Source: Symbiodinium natans
Taxonomy: Eukaryota; Sar; Dinophyceae; Suessiales; Symbiodiniaceae
Assembly: GCA_905221605.1 (NCBI GenBank)
Contig: CAJNDS010002368.1
Location: 1,271,011 to 1,335,010, forward strand
Length of the DNA: 64,000 nucleotides
Direction of reading: 5' to 3'
Shown: positions 21,126 through 31,262 of the stretch, piece by piece
Layout: every line of letters starts with the position of its first letter
Position numbering within the stretch: the stretch's first letter is position 1
Program-made: the position numbers and the translations under genes
The notes under the pieces: model-generated
Told to the model about the DNA's origin: nothing
Seen by the model: the letters and a program-made list of their open reading frames with translations, nothing else
The model's database searches: none

Positions 21126-21678
21126 ATGGCCTTGCTGAAAGTTGTGGGTCATTGTAGGTCGCAGAATGACTCCGCCCTTGCGTGCGTGGCTCCGCGTACC
21201 AGCTGTTAGCTGTTGGCTTGAGCTGCGTTGCACTCCGGCATGGCGTGCTGGGCCTCCGTCTGGGAAGAGCTGCAGGCTTTCAGTGCACTGATGCATCTTG
21301 CACAAAGTGCCCTTCTTGATGCTTCTTAATGGCTTCCGGTGTGAAGGGCAGCCTTCCAGAGCGCAAGGCGCAAAAGCCGGGATCGTTGGGGAAGATGGTG
21401 GGATCCTGTCCAGGTCGAGAGTTGAATGCTTGAGATAGCTGCGGTTGAAGGTACCCGCGTTTGGGGAGAGTGGCCTTCCCAGCATGTGTTCCTGTTTTGG
21501 CGCTGCAGGTCGGCTGCGCAACATTTTGAGGATTTCCATGGCAATGCTTGCTCAGGTTCGCTAAAAGGCCTGTCGCCGCTCCGAGCACTGCGGCAGGGCA
21601 CGCTCCTCACTTTCTTGCTTGGCCTTGCGGGTGGGTCTTGGAGGGAGGGGGGGTTAGCGTATAATGTCAGCGAAGGAT
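21126..21678. other. No confident gene
   Basis: A short + frame (RLRNILRISMAMLAQ near 21510-21555) ends at CAG|GTTCGC and could be an exon. Nothing else stands out. Confidence 0.35.
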
Positions 21679-21679
21679 G

Positions 21680-21710
<31 letters not shown>

Positions 21711-21740
21711 ATATATATATGTATGTATATGCATGCACGT
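21679..21740. repeat. TA microsatellite with TATG units
   Basis: A TA run of about 23 nt, then TGTATG and a second TA run. Confidence 0.95.
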
Positions 21741-21859
21741 ATAGAGGTATGTACGTATGGGATTTGCCGTGCGAAGGCTTCTTGGCACATTGGCCGCTGT
21801 CTGTCCGCCGACCTGCCACCAGCGAGGCCACTACGTTGTGATGCGTGGCTCGTGTCTGT

Positions 21860-22010
21860 GAGTTGCAGATGTTTGCAAATTTCGCCTTCATTGAGGACAC
21901 TTTACCCTACAACGCCGCCTCAGTAGAAGTGCAGAAGCAGCATCTTGGCCATGAAGAGTTGGCTCGTTCATGTGCCGGGTGTCGTTCGTTCCCCATCGCT
22001 GGGCTTTAAA
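21860..22010 (+). CDS. Candidate exon, unassigned
   Basis: The frame reads FANFAFIEDTLPYNAASVEV and then QKQHLGHEELARSCAGC, with a stop near 22008. It is hydrophilic with a sensible amino-acid mix, but no family is recognised. Confidence 0.25.
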
Positions 22011-22801
22011 AGCTTCAAAATCTCTCTTGACGTTCACGGACATCTCAGGAGCACACTGCAGCCTCCGCTTCTTTCAAGGCAAGGGGGGCTTGATGCGATG
22101 GGGTGGGGCGGCCAATCAGTTGTGGAATGTGTAGATGGAGGCTGCTTCCAACTCCAATAGCATCCACTTTGCTACACAGGCTTGGCAATTTGAGTGGGTC
22201 GTAGGTATTCTGGGTTTGGAGTTCTGCATCGCGGAAGCGTGGCAATGCATGGCGACTGAAGGCACGAGGAGCACTGGTTTCAGGAAGAGCTTGGTGGCGA
22301 GGCGTCGTCTGCCTATGTCTGCACAATCTTGGCAGCTCGATGTGCTTACTGAGGCTTACAGTTGTAGGTCAATCTTTTGGCCATCGCGCTGGAATTTTGA
22401 GGGCGTGCGATCGACCAGTACTGAGCAAGATCTTCGTAACATGCAATCTGCTTGTTTCGTCGGGCTATGGGATGGTTAGTAGTGAACAAATATCTCAGAA
22501 GCTGACTGGCTGACGGGATCTTACGGTTACAGGGATGCTGTTTTGCAGGGCCGCCATGGGGCACCCTCGGAGCGCCGGATGCTGCTTGACGCTGCCGCGC
22601 GATGATCCCTGATGTGATCTGATGCGGCTTAGCATCGCGGTGTCACTGGCTCTGGCAGCGGCAGTGTGGCTGGTTGTGGGCAGCCGTGCGGCTTGCAGAG
22701 CATGATTGAGCGTAGCACTTTTTCTTGTTTTAAGCAAGTACAGATGTCGAGGCAGACGCTGCTCGACGCTTGTTGCAGTAGTCGCTGAGCATCATTGACT
22801 C
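22011..22801. other. No confident gene
   Basis: A + frame at 22135-22479 is open for 114 codons without a known domain. No repeats are notable. Confidence 0.4.
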
Positions 22802-25294
22802 CTTGAGGAAGCTTCTTCGGCAAGCCGGACAAAGTATGGCTTCATTGTTGCAGCGATTTGTATTGGTATCGTTGGAATACAGCTGCTTGCATCAGCTCAT
22901 AATTTCTTGTTGAGCGCGCTGTGCGGCCGTCTTTGTCGATCTTGCCAGCATGCTTCCAACTCAGGTACACAACGGCCTTGCTTCCAAAGCTTTCTGGAGT
23001 GGGTCACAAGCTGAATCTCCAGCGCAAGATTCAGCACATTGCCACAGGCAGTTTGTCTGTCCTTTTTTTTCATGCTAAGCTGTGTTTAAAGACGGTGTCC
23101 ACGCCATGTTTGTGCTTTGTTCAAGCACCGGATGTGGTGCAGGCTTGGCACTAGCGCTTATCTTTCTCCTGTTTTCAGCGCAAGTCTGCACATTGGCTTT
23201 GGGTGCGGGAACCCTTGCACTGATTCTTCTTCAAGTTGCTCGAGCCGCTTCTGAGACGGTAAACCTGGAGTTTCTAAGATTATTTGGGTCCATGCTGAAG
23301 AAGGAAGAGCGGTTTCTTGGCTCTGTACACTCAACTCTTTTGCCTTGCACGAGGTGATTTGTGAGCGGAGATAGGTTTTGAATTCAGTGTTTAGTAAGGG
23401 GAAGGGGCGCGTCTTTTTTTGTCGAGGAGCGCTACGCGGCCACCGGCTGCCGTCTTCTTTCTTCTGGGCCTTTTCCTGTCCTTGGTGACGTTCCCACGCC
23501 GTCTCACGCTCCTCTGCACGCTTGTTGCAACGCTGGCCGTGCCATGTCCTTGAAGCTACTGGCTATCGGCTTACTCTCCTTCATCTAGTTTATCTTGCTA
23601 TTCTTGTTGTGGGATCGTAAGTCATGGCTGACCTGGACCTTTAGAGCCTGACCTCAGGACCCCTTTGCGGCGATTGGTGGCACAGCATTCGGAGGCCCTC
23701 TTCTGCAGCTGAGCGCAGCGCATAAAAGCCTCGGCGGTTGTATCACCTGCCTCTCCGCAGCCCGCACTGCATTCATCTGTTCGCTTGTCGCCAGAGAATC
23801 ACTCAGGAAGCCGCGGCCGCGATCAACCGACCCCCCCATTCAGAAAACAGCCCATGCAGCACTCAAAGACATCGCAGGCAAATAGAAAAAGCAAATAGGC
23901 TGGTTCTGGGGCTTCAGTCGAACAGGGGTATTTTTACAAAGCAGGGTTCGGACAAAACAACAAAGCAAAACATCATTCAAGGTATTCTGGCACGTGCATT
24001 CGTTCGGCTTGCTGTCGGGTGCCAGTTATGCTTCAAATGAGCTGTAAGTCAATACGCGAAAAATCAACGTCACGCTAGTCTGACTCACTGACTCACTGAC
24101 TAACTGACTGACTTGACCTGACCTTCGGATGCGAATGTGGGTTGGAACGGATTCTCAAGCATGAGCTTTGTGTGGGTTGGTTTCGAACCGCCGAGGGCTC
24201 CGGTGCCCCGGCGATTGTTCAGGGTCCACCCCGATTCTTGCCTTCTCTTTCTCTTTGGGCGCTCTTTGCCCGGCATCTTGATTGCTCTTCATATGGGCCG
24301 CCACCAAGCCTCGTCTGCCCTCCGGACTTGCATGGGACAGCATTAACAACAGTTGTTGCTCTTCGTGAACCGCTTATACGGCTTACATGGCGCAGTTGCA
24401 TGCTGCTTGTCGGCAAACCCCTGGAGTCCCCACGCTAGCTGTCGTCCCTCCAACCTCGAAGTGGAAGCTAGCAAAATCCCTCAGGTGCAACCCAGGATTT
24501 AGCTACTCGTAGTGATTTCGGGCTCGTGCCTTCCAAGGTGGCGGCGCTCCTTGCCGTAGCTGTCGTGTTAACCACGCCTGGCGCGGAACATACGGCACCT
24601 TCGGCCACAGACACGGCGGTGGTTGGCCTGTTTTGTGGCTAGGCGCCCTATGGGACCATGGCAAAGTGTCACTTGAGTGTCACTTCAGTGTCACTTCAGT
24701 GACACTCAAGTGTCGCTTAAGTTTCGGAGGTTGGTTGCTGCTGTTCTGTTGAGACTCCGAGGTGGCCTCGCCGCAGCTGCATGCGAGGTTGCTGGAGGTG
24801 ATGGGCTCTCTTGTATCCGTTTGCCTATCCAGTTTTGCCTAACTCGGTGCCAAGGATTCTAGAGACAAATGCGTCAGCCTTGTTTTGCGTTTCGGTCCGC
24901 CAAGCAAAGCCGTGCAGAGCAAGAAACTCCTCTGTTCTCCAGTCTTTGCTCTTGTGTGCCTTTTCCACACAGCCATGCCAAATTGCTTGGGGTTGCCCCT
25001 GAGCGTGATACACCCGAAGCCATCGCAAATCCACTATGTGTCTTTAGACAAGTTCTGTTCCGCCACGCTTTTGCCATTATTTTCCGATGCTTTGGCTCTC
25101 AAGTGAGAGGTGCTACATCATGGTTGGACGACAATCTCCTCGTCAGCTTCGGCACCGGACTTCTGATCAAAGTCTTCGCCATGGTCGTGGACTTTGCAGG
25201 CAGCTTTGCTGACATCTTAAGGCTTGAAGAGATCCCAAAAGCAGCGGCAGAATCAGTCTTTGCCGTTTTTCATTTGTGCTTTGATTGTGGGTAG
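22802..25294 (+). CDS. Dolichol/phytol/diacylglycerol kinase-like membrane protein
   Basis: Multi-exon gene of the superfamily that holds dolichol kinase, phytol kinase and yeast CTP-dependent diacylglycerol kinase. These multi-pass membrane enzymes use a nucleotide to phosphorylate a lipid alcohol. Recognisable pieces in order are a membrane helix at 22835-22895 (FIVAAICIGIVGIQLLAS), then at 22965-23065 LNLQRKIQHIATGSLSVLF with the family's R-K-x-x-H. At 23179-23310 come a hydrophobic segment and LEFLRLFGSMLKKEER. At 23427-23545 is AVFFLLGLFLSLVTFPRRL, at 24728-24800 LRGGLAAAACEVAG, and at 25111-25190 WLDDNLLVSFGTGLLI, the conserved D-D-N-L end motif. The stop is at 25292. The expected G-D and K-S-x-E-G region between 23545 and 24700 was not found. 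The exact lipid substrate cannot be read from the sequence. Exon limits are approximate. Confidence 0.72.
24670..24712. repeat. Perfect 15-bp inverted repeat
   Basis: CACTTGAGTGTCACT at 24670-24684 is the exact reverse complement of AGTGACACTCAAGTG at 24698-24712, with a 13-nt spacer. The left arm overlaps three tandem AGTGTCACTT units. It lies in the presumed intron before the LRGGLAAAACEVAG exon and would fold into a stable hairpin in RNA. Confidence 0.9.
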
Positions 25295-25542
25295 TTGTGG
25301 GCTTTGGTGCCAGGGGCACCCAAGGTTTGGAAAGCAAGGCTCTTCTGGCTTTGCTCAGCTAGCTGCATGTGGACATCACATCTCCTCACCCTGCAGCAGC
25401 GATTGCCTCGCGCGCCAGCTTCAAAAGACCTTACTCCGTGGTTGCCATTTCAGCAATCTGGAGAAGAGCTGTTCCAGAGCCGCTGCACTGGCTCTTTTAC
25501 ATGCGAGACATTTGAAGCCCATGCCCATGACAATGACAGCAG
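25295..25542. other. Short spacer between two + strand genes
   Basis: Only about 250 bp separate the presumed end of the kinase-like gene from the first recognisable esterase exon. The esterase 5' exon or UTR may lie here. Confidence 0.4.
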
Positions 25543-27847
25543 GTGCACACCTTCGCACAAGATGAAGGCTTGCGACTGCACCTACTCCGCCCACCTGCTG
25601 AGTCGCAGGAGCCCAAGCCTACAGTAGCCTGCAGTTCAAGTAGTGCAGCTGGTTTGATCGTGAGCGCAGGTCGGAGAAGCCCGGTTGCATGGTGCTGTTC
25701 CACGGCGGGTGCCATGCTCATTGCAGCTCATTGCTTCAAAGGGGCCGTGATAGATGCAGTCGTTGGGCTGTTAGAGTGGAGTCCATGCACGAAAAACCCC
25801 CTTCCCATGTGTGTTGGAGAGGTTGCTAGCATCTCTACAGATTATGTAGGCGGTTGTCCCATAACATGGCTTCAAGTCGGCTCGTGTGACCGCAGGGGCA
25901 GAAGATGCAAAGACTCATACACTGTCGAATTCCCCGATCAGTATCAGAGCACCTTTGTACTGCAGGTCCTGGATGGTTGGTTCCGACCCGAGTCATCAGT
26001 GGTGAGATGTGGAGAATGTCGAGATGATGACCCATTGGAACCAAGGCTCCCCTTCACAGTTCTACAAACATGCCCAGGACCTGTGGACGTCAAAATATGC
26101 AGAGCCCATCATCTTACATCATCTTACAGTATTCTCCGAGCCTTCTCGTCTTTTCAGTCCATCGCCAAAGACCTCGGAGTGGCCGTCGCCTGCTGCGAAT
26201 ACCGCCTCTGGACGCTTGACTCATCTTGACTCACATAGCAGGAAGCCGACAAACAATTGAAAAACATAATGTAGACTGTAGACAATCCGGAGCGAAATGC
26301 TCCGGAAGTAGTTCCGGGGGCAGCTCGGTCGCTTTGAGGCCTTTAAGGCCTGTAAGGCCTCTAAGGCCTCTACGGCCTCCAAGTCTCCGAGATGCTCTGA
26401 GGCTGACCCACCCTCGAGCCGATGTGCCCTTTGACGCCGTCGAGGATGCGCAGCGCTGCGTGCGGTATTTACACCAGGAGGCTCTTGGCAAGATGTGCTT
26501 GCATGAATGATCTGCATTGGCGTCTGAGCTACCGATTGGTGCATGGAAGCTCATTCTGAAGATGTCTGAAGTGTTGGAACCCTGCAGGACGTAGGAAGTG
26601 CTTAGTCGTTGGGTGCAGGAGTTAAAACATGATGGGCACTATCAACTTCATTGTAGGCCGATGGCCTGGGCCTGGACAAGACGAGGTGCTCGACTTGGCA
26701 CTCTCCTCCGACCATCTATCAGATTCTTGCAAGCCTCAAACCCCTTAAGCTACCTTTCCAAGCGTCCTTAGAATATCTTAGAATGATGCGGTTGGTGCTC
26801 ACGGTGTTGCTCCGGTGTTGGCAGTGGTGCGGATGATACGTCGAGCAGCTGTGAGTTGCTGAGTAGCCTTCGACGCAAGGCTTGTGGTTGGTGGCCTGAG
26901 TGCTGGTGGCCATCTCGCTGCCATGACAGCACTGGAAACTGGCACGGAAATCGGCCTTGCAGGCCATCTCACAGTATGGGAAGTACGTACCTGCAAGCAT
27001 CTTGCAAAATCTAGCAGATGCCCCATGTGTCCGTATGGGAACCTTTGACTGCCCTCTGGTCTAGCCGCTCGACTGCAGGGCTGGTGCTACTGAACCCTGT
27101 CCTGGACCTGGGTTTCTCAGCAGGATTTCGCAGGCCGGAGATCTGTACGATAAACACATCCTGGGGCCCGTACAGATGGTAAACTCGAGCCAGGAAGAGC
27201 CCGCTCATTTGGCTTGGCTCTACAGTCCTTCGTGCTCGTTATGGCGAGGCATATGCTGTAAAAATGCTTCGAGACGTCAGATGCGCACTGTGAACCGGAC
27301 AATTTCCTCAGGAGGCTCTTTTTGCCAAGTCGCCACTTCACCAGGCACAGTCCAATGTCGAGTGCTCTCAGTGTCTGTGAGTTGGAGAATGTAGAAGCTT
27401 GCTGGCAGCAGGTTCGCAGCCTGCCCTTTCCCACCTTGATCTTGCACGGCGAGGAGGATGTAGTGGTGATCTCCGTGATGTGAGCTGATGCACTTGCCAC
27501 GAGCTGTTTGGCACTGGAGGATGATGTGATTCCTCTGGCGCAGTCGGAGGCATTTGTCAACGAGATGCAGCGGTGCTGCGCTCAGCATCACAGCCTTCAT
27601 GCGATGCAGCACGTTGCGGACTGGTGCAAAGGTCTCACAATGACTGCAAGATGATTGCATTTCCTGAGGCAAGGGTCGAACGGGGGGCCCAGCTGTCTGA
27701 TAGCATACGTGCTAAGTGTAAGGAGCTTGGAGCATCAAGAATCAAATAGCATCGCTCGCCCTGTTAGGTGAATCACCACTTCCTGCGCGTAAAGCCAGAG
27801 GTGGCAGAACGTGGCTTTCCCGCAGGATGGCTCGCGCAAAAGAGGGT
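25543..27847 (+). CDS. Alpha/beta-hydrolase-fold esterase, multi-exon
   Basis: Family motifs appear in order on the + strand. At 25543-25623 is EGLRLHLLRPP; at 25670-25708 GCMVLFHGG, the oxyanion-hole motif, cut by a GT donor. At 26158-26211 is IAKDLGVAVACCEYRL and at 26403-26500 HPRADVPFDAVEDAQRCVRY. At 26867-26958 is VVGGLSAGGHLAA, the G-x-S-x-G nucleophile elbow. At 27079-27118 is GLVLLNPVLDLGFS and at 27419-27456 LPFPTLILHGEE. At 27520-27650 is DDVIPLAQSEAFVNEM with the catalytic Asp. Joining 27456 to 27520 through a 63-nt GA-AG intron gives HGEEDDVIPLAQ. The catalytic His may be in NHHFLRVKPEV at 27768-27847. The plan resembles hormone-sensitive-lipase or acetyl-esterase relatives that hydrolyse carboxylic esters. 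Substrate and cellular location are unknown. Exons between 25709 and 26157 were not resolved. Confidence 0.83.
26335..26381 (+). repeat. AAGGCCTCT nonamer repeat
   Basis: Five to six tandem 9-mers of the form AAGGCCTST, with the palindromic core AGGCCT. They lie in a presumed esterase intron upstream of the HPRADVP exon. Confidence 0.85.
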
Positions 27848-28639
27848 GCAGGTGAGCAGGTGGCCGTCGCATCCGAGGCCACCTACTCACTCTCGGCAGT
27901 TTCTTGCACTCCGCAAGGGCCCCAGCAGTGTAAGAAGTGGCTATGACCAACGGATACCAATGGATACCAACGGCTTCACGCGGACACAGGCATTAGGCAT
28001 GGCAAGGACAAGAGGAGACCTTCTCTTTCAGGCTGGCGTGGTGCACTCTGCGGATTGCAAGTCCAAGGAATGACTGAATGACTGGAGTTCCCTTGATTCT
28101 TTAACAAAGGTTGTTCCAAAGGCTGGGACAAGCAAGTGCTGCAGCGAAGCTCTACATGCTTGCTGCAAGCCCCTTGTCTTGTGCTTTCTGTCCTTTAAAG
28201 TGTACAAAGCACAGTGCTGGAGGCCATTGCGTGATAGGTGCCTGCATCTCACGATGATGTAGGAATGCACTGCACGCGCATGCCAGTGTCGAGGAGAAAG
28301 TGAAAGGATACAGACCAGCTGCTCTTGTGTTTTCCAGCAGTTGTTTTGGCCCAATCTTGCTTTCGGCTTTTTCCTCATGTGGCGCCGCCAGTATCTGGGG
28401 ACGAATTTATGTACAGAGTGCAAGAACACATTGTCGAGTCTCTAAATCACGGTCCATTTTCGGGTGCCCAACAACATAAGGAGCCGCATAGCTACATGGC
28501 CGCGTGCTGTTCAGGGAGCAAAAGCCAACAAAAAGACCGGCAATATATCTCCGCAAAGTCCCCTGACAAGGGTGTTTGCAAAGCCGGCCCTTGAGCTTTG
28601 CCGGCAGAGAAAAACGGCCGTGTCAGCTGAGAGAAGAAA
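27848..28639. other. No confident gene
   Basis: This is downstream of the esterase. Frames on both strands are short, and the - strand 133-codon frame at 28028-28429 has no domain. Confidence 0.4.
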
Positions 28640-29312
28640 TTGGGTGCGAGTTGCGGTTTTTTTTCTGGGGCGATTAGATCGGGAGCCGATGCGGTGATGT
28701 GGCCACGTCTCGTAGCAGCATCTGAAAAGAAACGTGCCTCCCTAGCGTCGCCAATGCGAGTGTGCAGCGACCAGGAGAGCATTGGCAGCGTCGTCAAAGT
28801 CGAGGGTCGAACAGTCCACTGGTTTCAGAAGGCCGGCTATCCGGTGGGTCCTGCATCGATGCGTTCGTCCAGTTCGTCCTTCATTTTTATATGTTGTCAG
28901 GGAGATGGGTTCGTGCAGACGAGCCAGCCCGTGACTGCTGGGAGCTGAGAGCCTACAACTCCAGGTCCAGCGGGCTTGTATCTTGTTCCTACATGCTTTT
29001 ACAGTTTTTCCAGATGAAGCCACGCCGACCCATGCCATTCTTACGCAGCACGGCCTCTTCGTTCCCTCAGTTGCTTTGCCACTGCAACTGTGTATGTGGC
29101 TTCCTCGGCAGAGTTTCGTGACAGACGAAGTTCGCAAAAGCGCTCTAGATTTATTGCTTGTTCTTTGGTATTCCGTACTTCTAGGCGTATGTCGTACTCA
29201 AAATAGCGGCTACCAAAGAAAAGTGTGGCATATGCAGAGGAGTACTGAGACAGCTCCAACCGGACCATTAGGTGGGTTGTTGCCTTTGTTGCCCAACCTT
29301 CCTCAGCGGTAA
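28640..29312 (+). CDS. Candidate exons, unassigned
   Basis: Three + frames stay open in turn. They include IGSVVKVEGRTVHWFQKAGY near 28780-28840, then FVLHFYMLSGRWVRADEP near 28875, then SFVTDEVRKSALDLLLVLWY near 29110-29175. The last resembles a helical repeat or membrane-proximal helix. They may be successive exons of one gene. No family is recognised. Confidence 0.25.
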
Positions 29313-29666
29313 GCCTCCAGACAACGAAGTACTGTATTTGTCTTTTGATCGTGTGCTTCCCACGCGTACTCTGACAAGGTCACCCCGCTAGGCCAGCTGT
29401 TCGAGGCTTCGCGCCTGGGGTGGGGGAAGTGGCAGGCATCAACGGGATTGTGAAAGGTCGCAGAGATTGTGAACTACTTGTTGCCACAGGTCGAAATTAT
29501 CAAGGCGGTGAACCTGGGCCGGCAGAAGACCCAGCTAGCAAGCAGTTTTCCGTTGCTCTTGCAAAAGTCATGCCCAAGTTGCGCTGAAGGAAGCTTGAAT
29601 GTGAGCTGGGCTTCTGCATAGGCCAGGATTTGCTGTAGCAAGGCAGCAACTCTGAAGCCCTCGCCT
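29313..29666. other. No gene seen
   Basis: No convincing open frame or repeat. Confidence 0.4.
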
Positions 29667-30440
29667 GTGCCAGCTTTCTTGCGATTGTTTAGAACAGCTG
29701 CAGGCCAGTGTCCTCGGCCATCATTAGCTCATCCTAGCTCTCCACTGCTGCGCTGTGAGCAGGTTTCTGTTCCAAACCACCTCGTGCGAGCGAGAAGGCG
29801 AAACCAGAGAAGCAGGAGTTTGCATTCAACTTCACTCGTTGATGTTGTCAACAGCTGTGGCATGTTCAGTTCGCCAAGCAAACACCAGGACTGTTGGATT
29901 GCTGGTGGCGACGCATCATTCTATTTGAAAGGGGCCTGGAGCACGGGTCACATCACAGCCTTTGTGCCACATGACCAAGACTTCGAGCCCATGAGTCTTC
30001 GCGAGTGCTGGGTAGTCAGTGGTTTCAGCTCAGGCACAGCGGCGTGTTGGCAAAACCTCGGCGGATGGGCAGCCAAGGCATGGCAAAAGCTGGCACATGC
30101 TGGCAATAAGGAGTCTCTCCTCTGCAGGTATCTACATATCGCCAGTGACCTTCGCGCAAAGGTGCTCGTCTCAATGCTGGCAGACGATGTAGGCCATGCA
30201 AAATTTACACGTCAGGACAAAGTGGCCATCCTGGCAGAATGGCCTCGACCTCTTGCAAGCTTTTTTGCAGCTTCCCTGCAGTGTCCCATAAGAGGGAGTG
30301 ACGACAGGTCCGGGAAGTTGTCGCTCTTTGTGAATGGTCGTCGTGTCATGTTTGCCCCAAAAGGTTCTCCTCCTCTATTTTCCTTCTTAAAACGTCTCTT
30401 GTGTTTGTTGCGCTCGTTTCGTTGCGCATGTTTGTATTGA
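29667..30440 (+). CDS. Long open frame of unknown function, possibly several exons
   Basis: The frame is open for 257 codons, which is long by local standards. The N-terminal third is basic and Ser-rich. The middle contains QDFEPMSLRECWVVSGFSSG and the later part ASDLRAKVLVSMLADDVGHA followed by FTRQDKVAILAEWPRPLASF. A CAG|GTATCT near 30127 suggests at least one splice site within the frame. The start codon in this frame is not certain. No domain is recognised, and a dinoflagellate-specific protein is the best guess. Confidence 0.3.
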   Translation: MPAFLRLFRTAAGQCPRPSLAHPSSPLLRCEQVSVPNHLVRARRRNQRSRSLHSTSLVDVVNSCGMFSSPSKHQDCWIAGGDASFYLKGAWSTGHITAFVPHDQDFEPMSLRECWVVSGFSSGTAACWQNLGGWAAKAWQKLAHAGNKESLLCRYLHIASDLRAKVLVSMLADDVGHAKFTRQDKVAILAEWPRPLASFFAASLQCPIRGSDDRSGKLSLFVNGRRVMFAPKGSPPLFSFLKRLLCLLRSFRCACLY

Positions 30441-30545
30441 CGCGCTCTCTCTCTCTCTCTCTCTGCCAGGCGAGCAGGTGGGTTGCTACGGCAACGCCAT
30501 CGACCACTCTGAGGCCAGGGAGTGATCAGCGTGAGAGAGCAGACG

Positions 30546-30657
30546 AGAGAGAAGAAGAGAGAGAAGAAGAGAGAGAAGAAGAGAGAGAAGAAGAGAGAGA
30601 AGAAGAGAGAGAAGAAGTAGAAGAAGAAGAGAGAGAAGAAGAGAGAAGACGCAGAGA
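30546..30657. repeat. GAGAGAAGAA decamer microsatellite
   Basis: About 11 copies of a purine-only 10-mer. It gives an artificial all-acidic/basic frame on the + strand and a Ser/Leu/Phe frame on the - strand. Confidence 0.95.
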
Positions 30658-30887
30658 GAGCTAAGGAGCAAGAGAGCATGTGACTCTAAAATTGGGGCAT
30701 ACTGAGACATGTTTTTCCTGTCGAAGGTGGTGCTGCCGCTGTACGGAGTTGCAGACATCTTTGTGCGCGAGGCATCTTGTGGGTGCTTCCAGCCGCTTCA
30801 GAGTTCGGATGCGGCGCGGCGGCTCAAGAGGCCAGTGAGGAATACACGGTACGCTCGATCGGTCTGATCAGCGAGGAGGACAGTGAA

Positions 30888-30930
30888 GGCTCGTGCCATC
30901 TCGTGCCATCTCGTGCCATCTCGTGCCACG
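30888..30930. repeat. TCTCGTGCCA decamer, four copies
   Basis: Four near-exact tandem copies of CTCGTGCCAT followed by CGTG. Confidence 0.9.
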
Positions 30931-31198
30931 TGACGATCGTGACAAGTGGCTTGTGGCTCGATTTCCGATGCAATGTTGCAGCGTTGCGCGTGTAATGTTC
31001 AGGTTGCTGGCCTGTTCAGAAAGAGCATAAAGAACAAATGGAGCGCGTTGCGCTCGAGTCAGCTTCCCAGACCACGTGCACGACTTCCAGAGCGTGGAGT
31101 GCAGAGAGGTGTGGAGAGGCCGCTATCAGCGAAGTCTGCAGGCTGACGGGAATTCATCAGCTGTTGCACGGGGAGGCTGCAATTGCCACCACGCTACT
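30931..31198 (+). CDS. Candidate exon, unassigned
   Basis: The frame at 31038-31274 contains CGEAAISEVCRLTGIHQLLH followed by an Ala/Leu-rich segment. It is plausible as a helical exon, with no family match. Confidence 0.22.
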
Positions 31199-31262
31199 GG
31201 CTCAGTGGCTCACCAGTCGCCCATTCACCAATGGCCAGTTGCGCCTAGCTCAGTGGCTCACT
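31199..31262. repeat. Direct repeat CTCAGTGGCTCAC, two copies
   Basis: The 13-mer occurs at 31200-31212 and again at 31249-31261, separated by about 36 bp. The second copy (TAGCTCAGTGG) looks superficially like a tRNA D-arm, but no T-arm follows. Confidence 0.75.
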
